Below are positions 8,988 to 18,462 of a DNA stretch of 64,000 bases, piece after piece. Each line of letters opens with the position of its first letter. The first letter of the stretch is position 1. The translations under genes and the position numbers were made by a program. This DNA comes from Methylococcus geothermalis (lineage in GTDB: Bacteria > Pseudomonadota > Gammaproteobacteria > Methylococcales > Methylococcaceae), in contig NZ_CP046565.1 in NCBI RefSeq assembly GCF_012769535.1, positions 1,936,501 through 2,000,500 of the forward strand, written 5' to 3'. Below the pieces are notes generated by a model. That model saw only the letters and a program-made list of their open reading frames with translations. It did no database searches and had not been told where the DNA came from.

Positions 8988-8998
8988 TCAGCGATAAC

Positions 8999-9814
8999 AT
9001 GTCTTTGGAAAACATCATCAACGAAGCTTTCGAAAATCGTGCGCAGATCAGCCCGGGCGCGGTGGGCGCGGAAGTGCGCGAGGCGGTGGAAGAGGCCCTG
9101 CGCCTGCTGGACAGCGGCGCGGCGCGCGTCGCCGAGAAGAAGGACGGCGGCTGGGTCGTCAACCAGTGGCTGAAGAAGGCGGTATTGCTGTCCTTCCGCA
9201 TCAACGACAACCGCGTCATGGACGGCGGCGAGACGCGCTATTTCGACAAGGTCGAACCCAAGTTCGGCAGCTTCGGCCCGGAAGACTTCCGCGCCGCGGG
9301 CGTCCGTGTGGTGCCACCCGCCGCCGTCCGCCGCGGCGCCCATATCGCCCCCGGCGTGATCCTGATGCCGTCCTTCGTCAACATCGGCGCCTATGTCGAT
9401 TCCGGCACCATGGTCGACACCTGGGCCACGGTGGGCTCCTGCGCCCAGATCGGCAAGAATGTCCACCTCTCCGGCGGCGTCGGCATCGGCGGCGTGCTGG
9501 AGCCGCTGCAGGCCGGTCCCACCATCATCGAGGATAATTGCTTCATCGGCGCGCGTTCGGAGATCGTCGAAGGCGTCATCGTCGAAGCGGGCTCGGTGAT
9601 CTCGATGGGGGTTTATATCGGCCAGAGCACCAAGATCTACAACCGGATGACCGGCGAGATCAGCTACGGCCGGGTTCCCGCGGGGTCGGTCGTGGTGTCC
9701 GGCAACCTGCCGGCCAAGGATGGCAGCCACAGCCTGTATTGCGCGGTGATCATCAAGCAGGTGGATGAGAAGACCCGCGGCAAGGTCGGCATCAACGAGT
9801 TGCTCAGAGACTGA
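8999..9814 (+). CDS. dapD: Tetrahydrodipicolinate N-succinyltransferase DapD
   Basis: A 271-residue cytoplasmic enzyme that transfers succinyl from succinyl-CoA to tetrahydrodipicolinate, the step just before DapC in DAP/lysine synthesis. The N-terminal helical domain is followed by a left-handed beta-helix of hexapeptide repeats (about residues 100-235), with [22 protein letters not shown] as a highly typical stretch (quoted part: [15 protein letters not shown]). Length agrees with other proteobacterial DapD (about 274). The ATG at 8999 lies 11 bases after the dapC stop, so the two are co-transcribed. A longer open frame upstream only shadows dapC. Confidence 0.97.
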   Translation: MSLENIINEAFENRAQISPGAVGAEVREAVEEALRLLDSGAARVAEKKDGGWVVNQWLKKAVLLSFRINDNRVMDGGETRYFDKVEPKFGSFGPEDFRAAGVRVVPPAAVRRGAHIAPGVILMPSFVNIGAYVDSGTMVDTWATVGSCAQIGKNVHLSGGVGIGGVLEPLQAGPTIIEDNCFIGARSEIVEGVIVEAGSVISMGVYIGQSTKIYNRMTGEISYGRVPAGSVVVSGNLPAKDGSHSLYCAVIIKQVDEKTRGKVGINELLRD

Positions 9815-9849
9815 TTCACCAAACCAAGATAAGGGAGCGAGGAAGCGTC

Positions 9850-10254
9850 ATGAAACGAGTATCCGCTGCGATATGCGGCCTGTTGTTTTCCGCCAACGTG
9901 TTCGCCGTGGCCCAGCACTACGTGCGCCAGGACGGCGGCCATGTCCAGCACCTGAAGGTCAACAAGGTGGGCAATGAAATCCGCGTCGGCGTGGACGTCG
10001 ACTTCGAGCCGGTCGGGAGCGTCGATGAAGGCAAGCGGCCTTGTTCGCACGAGCTGGACGGCCATGCGGAGCAGGTCGCCGAGAACGAACTGGTGCTGAA
10101 GAAGCAGGTGGAAAGCGAGGCGCGCTATTGCGAGCTGAAGATTCACCTCAAAGGCGATGCGGCCATGATCGAACAGTCCAAGGATTGTGATTATTTTCTC
10201 GGCACCTATTGCAAATTTGCTTCTGAAGGCAAGCCGCTGATTCTCGTCAAATGA
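9850..10254 (+). CDS. Small exported protein with four cysteines, unknown function
   Basis: A 134-residue protein I do not recognise. Residues 1-19 form a Sec-type signal peptide (MKR start, hydrophobic core, predicted cleavage after VFA), so it should be periplasmic. The mature part has four cysteines (in RPCSH, RYCEL, KDCDY and GTYCKF), enough for two disulfides, and is rich in charged residues. A GGAGCGAGGA-like purine stretch lies 10-20 bases before the ATG. It starts 35 bases after dapD and ends 83 bases before tatA. The signal lacks twin arginines, so it is not an obvious Tat substrate despite the neighbours. Confidence 0.7.
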   Translation: MKRVSAAICGLLFSANVFAVAQHYVRQDGGHVQHLKVNKVGNEIRVGVDVDFEPVGSVDEGKRPCSHELDGHAEQVAENELVLKKQVESEARYCELKIHLKGDAAMIEQSKDCDYFLGTYCKFASEGKPLILVK

Positions 10255-10337
10255 CGAGGAGAACGCGGCGCGCCTCCCGATTGATCCGGGCCAGGCGCCC
10301 CGCGAATCCATAGGAATCCAACTCCGGAGTTTGAACC

Positions 10338-10556
10338 ATGGGCATAGGTGTTTGGGAGTTGTTGCTGCTTTTTCTGATCGTTCTGGTCGTCTTCGGCACC
10401 AAGCGCTTGCGCAATATCGGCGGCGACCTGGGCGGCGCGATCAAGAGCTTCCGCTCCGCGATGAGCGAAAGCGAGGACAAGGACAAGCCTTCGGGGGACA
10501 CGACGCGCACCATCGAGGGAGAAGTGGTCGACAAGAAAGAGAAAGACAAGGTCTGA
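10338..10556 (+). CDS. tatA: Twin-arginine translocase subunit TatA
   Basis: A 72-residue single-span protein that oligomerises to form the protein-conducting element for folded Tat substrates in the inner membrane. The N-terminal membrane helix (about 5-20) is followed by the hinge FGTKRL and an amphipathic helix (RNIGGDLGGAIKSFRSAM), then a charged tail, as in all TatA proteins. GGAG lies about 9 bases before the ATG. tatB starts seven bases after the stop and tatC overlaps tatB, giving the standard tatABC operon. Confidence 0.95.
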   Translation: MGIGVWELLLLFLIVLVVFGTKRLRNIGGDLGGAIKSFRSAMSESEDKDKPSGDTTRTIEGEVVDKKEKDKV

Positions 10557-10563
10557 CCGGGCC

Positions 10564-10878
10564 ATGTTCGATATCGGCTTCACCGAAATGCTGCTGATCG
10601 GGTTGGTGGCCTTGCTGGCGTTCGGGCCGGAGCGTCTGCCAAAGGTGGCGCGCGAGACCGGCTACTGGATACGCAAGGCCCGCAGCTCGCTGGCTTCGGT
10701 ACGCGCGGAAATCGAACATGAAATGGAAATGCAGGAATTGAAGCAGGCCATGCTGGAAGCCAAGTCGGCCAGGATTCTCGAACCGGCCTCGGACCAGGCT
10801 ACCGAGCCCGCGGAGAATCCGCCGACGGAGACCGAGCCGAAGCCCGCATCGCCGGAACACGCCGATGACCGACCGTAA
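10564..10878 (+). CDS. tatB: Twin-arginine translocase subunit TatB
   Basis: A 104-residue inner-membrane protein that, with TatC, forms the receptor for twin-arginine signal peptides. It begins MFDIGFTEM, with the conserved glutamate in the membrane helix, then [11 protein letters not shown], the TatB-type hinge (GPERLP) that separates it from TatA. A long charged amphipathic helix runs to about residue 70 and the tail is rich in E and P. It is shorter than E. coli TatB (171). It overlaps tatC by 14 bases. Confidence 0.94.
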   Translation: MFDIGFTEMLLIGLVALLAFGPERLPKVARETGYWIRKARSSLASVRAEIEHEMEMQELKQAMLEAKSARILEPASDQATEPAENPPTETEPKPASPEHADDRP

Positions 10879-11668
10879 GTCCAGACTGGCCGACGAGGAT
10901 GTGGAGCAGCCTTTCATCTCGCACCTCGTGGAGCTGCGGCAGCGGATTTTGCGCGCCCTGGCGATGGTGCTGGTGCTGTTTCTGGGGCTTGCGTTCTATT
11001 CCAACGAAATTTATTCCTTCCTGGCCGGGCCATTGCTGAAGCATATGCCGGAAGGGTCGCAGATGGTCGCCATCGACGTGGCCTCGCCGTTTCTCACGCC
11101 GTTCAAGCTGACCTTGATGGTCTGCGTTTTTTTGTCGATCCCGTTCATTCTCTACCAGGCCTGGGCTTTCGTCGCACCCGGCCTGTATCGTCATGAACGG
11201 CGCATGGTGCTTCCGCTGCTGGTGGCGAGCACGCTCCTGTTCTATGGCGGTGTGGCGTTTGCCTACTACGTGGTGTTCCCTCTGATGTTCGGCTTCCTGA
11301 CCGCGACGGCACCGGCGGGCGTCGCCGTGATGACGGACATCGCCAAGTACCTGGATTTCGTCCTCACGCTGTTCCTGGCTTTCGGCATCGCTTTCGAAGT
11401 CCCGATCGCCACGATCCTCCTGGTATGGAGCGGCATCGTCTCGCGTCAGACCATAGGCGACAATCGTCCTTACGTCATCGTGGGCGCCTTCGTCGTCGGC
11501 GCCGTCCTGACGCCTCCGGATGTCGTGTCGCAAACCTTGCTGTCGGTGCCGATCTGGCTGCTGTTCGAGCTAGGGCTCTTCTTTTCACGGTTTTTCGAGG
11601 GGGCGCCGGAAAATGAGCCAGCCGGGACCCCTGTCATCGAACACCGCGATCCCTCTTCCGACCGTTGA
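10865..11668 (+). CDS. tatC: Twin-arginine translocase subunit TatC
   Basis: A 267-residue polytopic inner-membrane protein that binds the twin-arginine motif of Tat precursors. The N-terminal cytoplasmic segment contains [17 protein letters not shown], the classical TatC signature region. Six hydrophobic segments follow, and F-A-P-G-L-Y is present in the first periplasmic loop (VAPGLYRHE). The start inside tatB (14-base overlap) gives the expected N-terminus. A longer C-terminal tail than usual (about 20 residues) is non-conserved. Confidence 0.96.
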   Translation: MTDRKSRLADEDVEQPFISHLVELRQRILRALAMVLVLFLGLAFYSNEIYSFLAGPLLKHMPEGSQMVAIDVASPFLTPFKLTLMVCVFLSIPFILYQAWAFVAPGLYRHERRMVLPLLVASTLLFYGGVAFAYYVVFPLMFGFLTATAPAGVAVMTDIAKYLDFVLTLFLAFGIAFEVPIATILLVWSGIVSRQTIGDNRPYVIVGAFVVGAVLTPPDVVSQTLLSVPIWLLFELGLFFSRFFEGAPENEPAGTPVIEHRDPSSDR

Positions 11669-11691
11669 GGCCGGGCTGCGATCGTTAAGCC

Positions 11692-12411
11692 ATGATCCTG
11701 CTGTTCACCGACTTCGGTCCGGCCGGCCCCTACCTGGGCCAGATGGAGGCGGTGCTCCGGCTGAACGCGCCCGGCGTCGACGTCATCCATCTGGTGAGCG
11801 ATGCGCCGGCGCCGGTACCCGCCGGTTACCTGCTTGCGGCGCTATGCCGGCAGTTTCCGGAAGGCTGCGTGTTTCTCTGCGTGGTCGACCCGGGAGTGGG
11901 CGGTGACCGGCAAGCGCTGGTGCTCGAGGCGGATGGCCGCTGGTTTGTCGGACCCGACAACGGCTTGCTCAATACCGTCGCAGCGCAGGCGGAGCGCAAG
12001 CATTGGCTGCGTTGCGACTGGCGGCCGGAGCGCCTGTCGGCGAGCTTCCACGGCCGCGACCTGTTCGCGCCGGTCGCGGCACGGATCGCCAAACGCGACT
12101 TCGGCTGGGCGCACCAGCCCGTCGAGGGGCCGGACACGGCGTTCTGGCCGGCGGACCGCGCCTCGATCGTCTATTTCGACCATTACGGCAACGCGCTGAC
12201 CGGGCTGCGCTACCGCTGCGAGCTCGCGGGACGGGTATTGCTCGTCAACGACCGGCAGGTGCGGCATGCGGAGGTTTTTTGTGCGGTCGATCCGGGCACG
12301 GCGTTCTGGTACCGCAACTCGCTGGATCTGGTTGAGGTCGCCGTCAACCAGGGCCGGGCGGACCAGGCATTGAGCCTCGCCGTTGGCGACAGCGTGCTGT
12401 TCGTGCCGTAG
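11692..12411 (+). CDS. SAM hydrolase (SAM hydroxide adenosyltransferase, DUF62 family)
   Basis: A 239-residue protein of the fluorinase/chlorinase/SAM-hydroxide adenosyltransferase family. Such enzymes normally split S-adenosylmethionine to adenosine and methionine. The N-terminal LFTDFG (with the conserved aspartate D7), GPDNGLL and SFHGRDLFAPVAA are family signatures. The GRDLFAPVAA segment is the one seen in the hydrolase group; the halide-binding loop of fluorinase and chlorinase is not evident, so halogenation is unlikely. It starts 23 bases after tatC and could be co-transcribed with it. Physiological role in bacteria is poorly known. Confidence 0.85.
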   Translation: MILLFTDFGPAGPYLGQMEAVLRLNAPGVDVIHLVSDAPAPVPAGYLLAALCRQFPEGCVFLCVVDPGVGGDRQALVLEADGRWFVGPDNGLLNTVAAQAERKHWLRCDWRPERLSASFHGRDLFAPVAARIAKRDFGWAHQPVEGPDTAFWPADRASIVYFDHYGNALTGLRYRCELAGRVLLVNDRQVRHAEVFCAVDPGTAFWYRNSLDLVEVAVNQGRADQALSLAVGDSVLFVP

Positions 12412-12472
12412 GGGGCTCAGTCCGGTCGCGGCAGGCCGTCCCGTTTTGCCGCATGGCGGCCCCGGGGCGTGC

Positions 12473-12478
12473 GATAAT
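12473..12478 (+). promoter_or_regulatory. Candidate extended -10 box upstream of the ABC exporter genes
   Basis: GATAAT preceded by TGC gives an extended -10 (TGCGATAAT) at 12470-12478, with no good -35. If used, transcription would begin near 12485, downstream of the first in-frame ATG (12453). This favours the GTG at 12534 as the start of the ATPase gene. Confidence 0.35.
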
Positions 12479-12533
12479 AAAACTTTTAGGCCTGAACATC
12501 CCGCTCCTTGGCATTTCCGCCCTCCCATTTTCC

Positions 12534-13463
12534 GTGCATTCTTTCCGCTCCCCCGTCGTCATCGCGCGCCATTTGACCAAGTCTTTCGACGGGAAGCGGG
12601 TGGTGGACAGTTTGTCCTTCGAAATCCGGCGCGGGGAATGCGTGGGCATACTCGGTCCCAACGGAGCGGGCAAGACCACGACGCTGCGGATGCTGGTGGG
12701 CAACACGCCGCCCGGTTCGGGCGAACTTTCGGTGCTGGGCTTCACCATCCCGGAGCAGGGGCGGGCGATGCGCGCCAGAATCGGCGTGGTGCCGCAGCAG
12801 GACAATCTCGACATCGATTTCACGGTCATGGAGAACCTGCGGATCTACGGCGGCTATTTCGGCTTGAGCGAGAAGACGCTGAGGGCGCGGATGCCCAGGC
12901 TCCTCGATCTCGCCGCTCTCACCGACAGGGCTGGGGCCCGCATCGGCCAGCTTTCCGGCGGCATGAAACGGCGGCTGTCGATCGCCCGCGCCCTCGTCAA
13001 CGAACCTGAGATGCTGGTGCTGGACGAACCGACCACGGGTCTCGATCCCCAGGTTCGGCACAACATCTGGAGCATGCTGCGCCAGTTGCAGAACGAGGGC
13101 CTGACGATCATCCTGACCACCCATTACATGGAGGAAGCCGAGCGTCTGTGCGGGCGCATCATCCTGATGGACCGGGGGCGGATTCTGGCCGACAGCAGCC
13201 CGCAGGCGCTGATTCGCGATCATATCGAGCCGCACGTGCTGGAGGTGCACGGCGCCCATGCCGAAAGCTGGCGCCGTTCGCTGGTCCTGGCGGGCGGAGT
13301 GCGTTGCGAGCGCATCGGCGAGAGCATCTTCCACTACGGCGACGATCTGGAGGTCCTGGTCCGATCGCTGGATGCCTGGGACGGCGTCCATTACGTCTAC
13401 CGCCGCGCCAATCTGGAAGACGTGTTTCTGAAACTCACCGGACGGGATCTGCGCGATGCTTGA
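12534..13463 (+). CDS. ABC-2 type transporter ATP-binding protein (NodI-like)
   Basis: The ATPase subunit of an exporter, about 309 residues from GTG 12534. Walker A is GPNGAGKTT (41-49), the signature LSGGMKRR starts at 140, and Walker B LVLDEP starts at 161, followed by TTGLDP. The C-terminal extension with a short extra domain is typical of NodI/CcmA-type ATPases. An ATG at 12453 is in frame, but it lies upstream of the candidate -10 box and adds non-conserved sequence. The gene overlaps the permease gene by eight bases. Substrate unknown; NodIJ-like pairs export oligosaccharides or glycolipids in some bacteria, while others remain undefined. Confidence 0.88.
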   Translation: MHSFRSPVVIARHLTKSFDGKRVVDSLSFEIRRGECVGILGPNGAGKTTTLRMLVGNTPPGSGELSVLGFTIPEQGRAMRARIGVVPQQDNLDIDFTVMENLRIYGGYFGLSEKTLRARMPRLLDLAALTDRAGARIGQLSGGMKRRLSIARALVNEPEMLVLDEPTTGLDPQVRHNIWSMLRQLQNEGLTIILTTHYMEEAERLCGRIILMDRGRILADSSPQALIRDHIEPHVLEVHGAHAESWRRSLVLAGGVRCERIGESIFHYGDDLEVLVRSLDAWDGVHYVYRRANLEDVFLKLTGRDLRDA

Positions 13464-14220
13464 AGCCTGCAAGCGCTGGAAATCCGTGTGGCGGCGCAAC
13501 GCCTGGGTCTGGCGCAAAGGCGCGCGCACGGCACTGCTGGGCGGTTTCGTCGAGCCATTGTTCAATCTGCTGGTGCTCGGCCTCGGGCTGGGGAGCTACG
13601 TCGGCCGGGTCGCCGGCTTGTCTTATCTGGATTTCCTCGCCGGCGGCATCCTCGCGACCAGCGCCATGAATGCCGCGACCTTCGAAGGACTTTACCTGGC
13701 CTACACCCGCATGGCGGTGCTCAAGACCTGGGACGGCATGCTGGCCGCGCCGCTGTCGTTGGCCGACATCGTGTGCGGGGAGGTGCTGTGGATGGGGACC
13801 AAGAGCGTGATCGGCGCCGGGTTGATCCTGGCGGTGCTGGCCGGCTTCGGGCTGGCCACGAGCTGGACCGCGCTCGGCTTGCTGCCTCTGGCTTTCCTGG
13901 CCGGCGTCTGTTTTGGCAGCATCGCCCTGGTGGTGACTTCCTTCGCCCGCAGCTATGACTTCTTCGTGTATTACATCACGCTGGGCATCACGCCCATGGT
14001 ACTCCTGAGCGGGGTGTTCTTCCCGTCCGACAGCCTTCCCCCCGCCGTCCGGGCCGGCGCCGGATGCTTGCCGCTGTTTCATGTCGTCGAAGCGATCCGG
14101 CCGCTACTGGCCGGGAACCTGGAGCTCGGCTTGCTCCGGCATGCCGCGGTGCTGCTGGCTTTTGCCGTGCCGGCGATTTTCCTTGCCATCTGGCGCCTAG
14201 AGCGCAGGCTGACGCCATAA
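13456..14220 (+). CDS. ABC-2 type transporter permease (NodJ-like)
   Basis: A 254-residue inner-membrane permease of the ABC-2 family with six hydrophobic segments. The region SGVFFPSDSLPPAVR near the end of the fifth span is the conserved ABC-2 signature. It overlaps the ATPase gene by eight bases, so the two form one exporter. The stop is six bases before hrpA; hrpA may be read from the same transcript. Substrate not evident. Confidence 0.88.
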   Translation: MLEACKRWKSVWRRNAWVWRKGARTALLGGFVEPLFNLLVLGLGLGSYVGRVAGLSYLDFLAGGILATSAMNAATFEGLYLAYTRMAVLKTWDGMLAAPLSLADIVCGEVLWMGTKSVIGAGLILAVLAGFGLATSWTALGLLPLAFLAGVCFGSIALVVTSFARSYDFFVYYITLGITPMVLLSGVFFPSDSLPPAVRAGAGCLPLFHVVEAIRPLLAGNLELGLLRHAAVLLAFAVPAIFLAIWRLERRLTP

Positions 14221-14226
14221 TCTCTC

Positions 14227-17200
14227 ATGCTCGATCGCATCGCCCGGCTGGAACAATCGCTGGATCAATGTTTCGGTAAGGATAGGTTTGCGCTGCGGCG
14301 CAGCCTGCAACGTCTGAAAACCGCGGCAGGAAAGGGGAAGCCCCCGGAAGGGGAGCTGGAAGCGGTCGCCCGGCGGATCGAGGCGTCGATCGCCCTGTGC
14401 GCGGCGCGGGCGGCGGCTCTGCCGGCGCTGGAATATCCGGAGGAGCTGCCGGTGTCCGAGCGGCGCGGGGAGATCGCCGAAGCGGTTCGGCAAAACCAGG
14501 TCGTGATCGTGTGCGGCGAGACCGGCTCCGGCAAGACCACCCAGCTCCCCAAGATATGTCTCGAGGCGGGGCGCGGGATCAGGGGCTACATCGGCCACAC
14601 CCAGCCGCGCCGCATCGCCGCGCGCAGCGTGGCCGCGCGCATTGCCGACGAGCTGAAGCGGCCCTTGGGGGAGACGGTGGGCTACAAGGTCCGCTTCCAC
14701 GACCAGACTCGCCCGGACAGCCTCATCAAGCTGATGACCGACGGCATCCTGCTGGCCGAGACCCAGGCGGACCGCTTCCTCGACCAGTATGACACCCTCA
14801 TCGTCGACGAGGCCCACGAGCGCAGCCTCAACATCGACTTCCTGCTGGGCTACCTCAAATGGCTGCTGCCGCGCCGACGCGACCTCAAGCTGGTCATCAC
14901 CTCGGCCACCATCGACCCCGAGCGCTTCTCCCGCCACTTCGATGACGCGCCCATCGTCAGCGTGTCCGGGCGCACCTACCCGGTGGAAATCCGCTACCGT
15001 CCGCCCGATCTGGCCGACGAGGAATGCGACGAGACCGACCGCGGCGAGCAGCAGGCGATCTTGAATGCGGTGGACGAGCTGTACCGGGAGAATATCGGCG
15101 ACATCCTGATTTTCCTGAGTGGAGAGCGGGAGATTCGCGACACGGCCGAGTCGTTGCGCAAGCATCATCCGGCCGACTGCGAAGTGCTGCCGCTGTACTC
15201 GCGGCTGGCGGTTTCCGATCAGGAGAAGATCTTCAAGCCGCACGGCCGCCGCCGCATCGTGCTTTCCACCAACGTGGCCGAGACCTCGCTGACGGTGCCG
15301 GGCATCCGCGGGGTGATCGACGCCGGCTATGCCCGGATCAGCCGTTACAGCCATCGCAGCAAGCTGCAGCGCTTGCCGATCGAGAAGGTGTCCCGCGCTT
15401 CGGCCAGCCAGCGCGCGGGCCGTTGCGGCCGGGTGGGCCCGGGGGTCTGCGTCCGGTTGTATTCGGAGCAGGATTTTCTGAACCGGCCGGAATTCACCGA
15501 TCCGGAAATCCTGCGCACCAACCTGGCCGCCGTCATCCTGCAGATGAAGGCGCTGAACCTGGGCGACATCCGCGCCTTTCCCTTCATCGAGCCGCCGGAC
15601 GAACGGCTGGTGCGGGATGGCCTCAAGACCCTGCAGGAAATCAATGCGCTGGACGGCCAGGGCCGGTTGACCGAGCTGGGCCGCCGGCTGGCCAAGCTCC
15701 CGGTCGATCCGCGCCTGGGCCGCATCCTCCTGGCCGGGGCGGATGAGAACTGTCTGAAGGAGGTCTGCATCATCGTCGCCGCCCTGAGCGTGCCCGATCC
15801 GCGCGAGCGCCCGGTGGACAAGGCCCAGGCCGCCGACCAGAAGCACGCCAGGTTCCGCCATCCGGATTCGGATTTCATGGCGATCCTTGCCTTGTGGAAC
15901 GACTATGAGGAGCAGCGCCAGCATCTCTCCGGCAGCAAGCTGCGCCAGTATTGCCGCGAGCATTTCCTTTCGGCCCTGCGGATGCGCGAATGGCGCGACA
16001 TCCACCAACAGATCACGGAAGTCATCAAGGGTGAACTGAGCCTGAGGATGAACCAGGTCCCCGCCGACTACGGCGAGATCCACCGGGCCCTGCTGACCGG
16101 GCTATTGTGCCATGTCGGTTTCCGCCAGGATCAGAACGAATACGTCGGCGTGCGCGGGCAGAAGTTCCAGATATTCCCCGGTTCGTTCCTGTTCAAGGCC
16201 CGGCCGGTGTGGATCGTCTCGGCTGAACAGGTCGAGACCAGCCGGGTCTATGCCCGCACCGTGGCCAAGATCGAGCCGGAATGGATCGAAAAGTGTGGCG
16301 CACACCTGTTGAAGCGCCACTACTACGAGCCGCACTGGGAGCGTAAGGCCGCGCGGGGCGCGGTGTTCGAGCGCACCGCATTGTATGGCCTCACCGTGCA
16401 GAACGGCCGCAAGGTGCCTTACGAGAACGTCGACCCGGCGGCGGCGCGGGAGCTGTTCATCCGCTCGGCCCTGGTGCGCATGGACTACGACAGCAAGGCT
16501 CCGTTCCTGCTGTCGAACCGCAAGCTGCTGGAGGAGGCCGAGTACTCCCAGCAGAAAGAGCGGCGGGTCGACCTGGTGGTGGACGAGGAGACCCTGTTCC
16601 GCTTCTTCGACGAGCGGGTGCCCGCCGAAGTGGTCAACGGCGCCAGTTTCGAGGTCTGGCGCAAGGCCGCCGAACGCCGCGAGCCCCGGCTGCTGATGCT
16701 GTCGCGGAAAGACATCACGCTGGACAGCGGCGGGGCCGGGGCGGCGGCGGATTTTCCGGACGAATTGGCCCTGGGGCCGGTGCGCCTGAAGCTGGAATAC
16801 CGTTTCGAACCGGGCCACGAGGACGACGGCGTCACCGCCATCGTGCCATTGCACGTGCTCAACCAGATCGACCCCGAGCCGCTGCGCTGGCTGGTGCCGG
16901 GGCTGTACCGGGAGAAGGTGGTGGCCCTGATCAAGTCCTTGCCCAAGACCTGGCGCATCCATTTCGTGCCCGCCCCCGATTTCGCCGACCGTGCCCTGCC
17001 CATGCTGGACTACCGCCAAGGTTCGCTGCCGGCGGAACTGGCGAAGGCGCTGAAGAAAATCGGCGGGGTGGCGCCGCCTGTTTCGGCTTTCGACGAGGCT
17101 GCGCTGCCGGCGCACTTGCGCATGAACTATGCCTTGGTCGACGAAACCAATGTGGTGATTGCCCGCTCCCGGGACCTCGGCCGGCTCCAGGCCAGCCACG

Positions 17201-18111
17201 GCGCCGAGGCTGGCCAAAACTTCCAGAACATCGCCCGCCAGGAGATCGCCGTGACCGGACGGCGCGCCTGGGACTTCGACGATCTCCCGGTGGCCTACCG
17301 CGGACAGATCGACGGCCAAGTCTTGCACGGCTTTCCCGCTGTCGTCGACGAAGGCGACACCGTCGGTGTCAGGATTTACGATCTGGCGGATGAGGCCAGG
17401 ACCCAGCACGAGTTCGGCCTGGTCCGGCTGCTGCGTTTGACCCTGGCCAAGGAGATCAAATACCTGCGCAAAAACCTGCCGCTCGGCGCGGCCATCGAGC
17501 TCCTTTACCGCCAGCTGCCGCCGTCCGGCCGGGATCTGCGCGAAGACGTGCTGGACAAGCTCATGGCGGCCCTCTTTCTCGACGACCAGCCAGAGCTGCG
17601 GACGCGCAAGGATTTCGAGACGCGGAGCCAACAATGGCGCGGCGATCTGGTCCTCAAGGCCAATGAAGTGGTGCGGACGGTCGACCAGGTGCTGGGGCTC
17701 TACGCCGACTGCCGCAAGGCCTTGACCGCTTTGGGCGGCAGCACCGCAGCCAGCGATGCGGCAGACCAGCTCGACCATCTCGTCTATGCCGGCTTCGTGG
17801 TCAAGGTGCCTTACCCGCGGCTGAAGCACTTTCCGCGCTATCTCAAAGCGCTACTGCACCGCCTGGAAAAATGCCGCCAGGATCCGAGCCGTGACGCCAA
17901 ACTCCAGAGCGAGCTTGCTCCGTTCTGGCAGCCTTACTGGGAATCCGTGAAGCAGGGGAAGGCGCCCTGCGTACCCGAGCGCGACGAATTGCGCTGGACC
18001 CTGGAAGAGTTCCGGGTCTCCCTGTTCGCCCAGCAGATGAAAACCGCCTTTCCGGTCTCGGCAAAGCGCCTGCGGGAGCTGTGGTCGCAGCGCATGTCGC
18101 GCCAGCGCTAA
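14227..18111 (+). CDS. hrpA: ATP-dependent RNA helicase HrpA
   Basis: A DEAH-box RNA helicase of 1294 residues (E. coli HrpA 1300), implicated in mRNA processing and ribosome rescue. Motif I is GETGSGKTT (97-105), motif II DEAH (194-197) and motif III SAT (226-228). Motif VI is in SQRAGRCGRVGPG. HA2, OB-fold and the long HrpA-specific DUF3418 C-terminal domain follow. The ATG lies six bases after the ABC permease stop. No frameshift is seen over nearly 3.9 kb. Confidence 0.96.
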   Translation: MLDRIARLEQSLDQCFGKDRFALRRSLQRLKTAAGKGKPPEGELEAVARRIEASIALCAARAAALPALEYPEELPVSERRGEIAEAVRQNQVVIVCGETGSGKTTQLPKICLEAGRGIRGYIGHTQPRRIAARSVAARIADELKRPLGETVGYKVRFHDQTRPDSLIKLMTDGILLAETQADRFLDQYDTLIVDEAHERSLNIDFLLGYLKWLLPRRRDLKLVITSATIDPERFSRHFDDAPIVSVSGRTYPVEIRYRPPDLADEECDETDRGEQQAILNAVDELYRENIGDILIFLSGEREIRDTAESLRKHHPADCEVLPLYSRLAVSDQEKIFKPHGRRRIVLSTNVAETSLTVPGIRGVIDAGYARISRYSHRSKLQRLPIEKVSRASASQRAGRCGRVGPGVCVRLYSEQDFLNRPEFTDPEILRTNLAAVILQMKALNLGDIRAFPFIEPPDERLVRDGLKTLQEINALDGQGRLTELGRRLAKLPVDPRLGRILLAGADENCLKEVCIIVAALSVPDPRERPVDKAQAADQKHARFRHPDSDFMAILALWNDYEEQRQHLSGSKLRQYCREHFLSALRMREWRDIHQQITEVIKGELSLRMNQVPADYGEIHRALLTGLLCHVGFRQDQNEYVGVRGQKFQIFPGSFLFKARPVWIVSAEQVETSRVYARTVAKIEPEWIEKCGAHLLKRHYYEPHWERKAARGAVFERTALYGLTVQNGRKVPYENVDPAAARELFIRSALVRMDYDSKAPFLLSNRKLLEEAEYSQQKERRVDLVVDEETLFRFFDERVPAEVVNGASFEVWRKAAERREPRLLMLSRKDITLDSGGAGAAADFPDELALGPVRLKLEYRFEPGHEDDGVTAIVPLHVLNQIDPEPLRWLVPGLYREKVVALIKSLPKTWRIHFVPAPDFADRALPMLDYRQGSLPAELAKALKKIGGVAPPVSAFDEAALPAHLRMNYALVDETNVVIARSRDLGRLQASHGAEAGQNFQNIARQEIAVTGRRAWDFDDLPVAYRGQIDGQVLHGFPAVVDEGDTVGVRIYDLADEARTQHEFGLVRLLRLTLAKEIKYLRKNLPLGAAIELLYRQLPPSGRDLREDVLDKLMAALFLDDQPELRTRKDFETRSQQWRGDLVLKANEVVRTVDQVLGLYADCRKALTALGGSTAASDAADQLDHLVYAGFVVKVPYPRLKHFPRYLKALLHRLEKCRQDPSRDAKLQSELAPFWQPYWESVKQGKAPCVPERDELRWTLEEFRVSLFAQQMKTAFPVSAKRLRELWSQRMSRQR

Positions 18112-18330
18112 GCGACCGGTCGCGGTGCGCACCTCGTCGGAGACGACGCCGTGAAATCGGGTGGCGATGCCGCTCTTCGGGGGCTCGTTCGGGTTCCTCG
18201 TTGTCCTGCTGGCTTGGATGGGAAGGTCCGTCGTTCACTTTCGCCACCGGTCGGGCGGACCGGCCTTGTTTCCAGCTCGAGCGGAAGAGGGGATTTCGGG
18301 GATTCGCCGAGCGGCGCGGATTTCAGAGGG

Positions 18331-18347
18331 GCCGGTGTGACACCGGC
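18331..18347. repeat. Perfect stem-loop between hrpA and rne
   Basis: GCCGGTG (18331-18337), loop TGA, CACCGGC (18341-18347): a seven-base-pair perfect stem followed by TTT on the plus strand. It could act as a weak terminator for hrpA readthrough. Confidence 0.45.
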
Positions 18348-18420
18348 TTTGGAAGCCAGGTTCCCTGACGAATCCGGAAGGGAGGAACATGCCCCACCGA
18401 TCATTCGGGGCTGATGACGC

Positions 18421-18455
18421 CCGCCGGGCACGGAACGCTGGCCCCTGCCCGGCGG
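18421..18455. repeat. Ten-base-pair stem-loop just downstream of rne
   Basis: CCGCCGGGCA (18421-18430) and TGCCCGGCGG (18446-18455) form a perfect ten-pair stem with a 15-base loop, starting eight bases beyond the rne stop on the minus strand. No T tract follows, so it is either a transcript 3'-end stabilising structure or a Rho-assisted end. Confidence 0.5.
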
Positions 18456-18462
18456 ATACCGA

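Larger units (their letters stand above)
18112..18462. other. Tail-to-tail intergenic region with inverted repeats, no gene seen
   Basis: This 351-base gap lies between the convergent hrpA and rne genes. It contains a 12-base perfect palindrome GCGACCGGTCGC right after the hrpA stop (18112-18123) and two perfect stem-loops described separately. Open frames here have no recognisable domain and no ribosome site. The gap probably holds the termination signals of both genes, though neither stem has a long T tract. Confidence 0.5.

Noticed and set aside
11692-12411. Fluorinase/chlorinase activity for the DUF62 protein
   Set aside because: The sequence has the hydrolase-type GRDLFAPVAA segment, and no halide-binding loop could be recognised.
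14197-16083. A 628-codon minus-strand frame
   Set aside because: Antisense to hrpA, whose helicase motifs are intact; no domain in the antisense translation.
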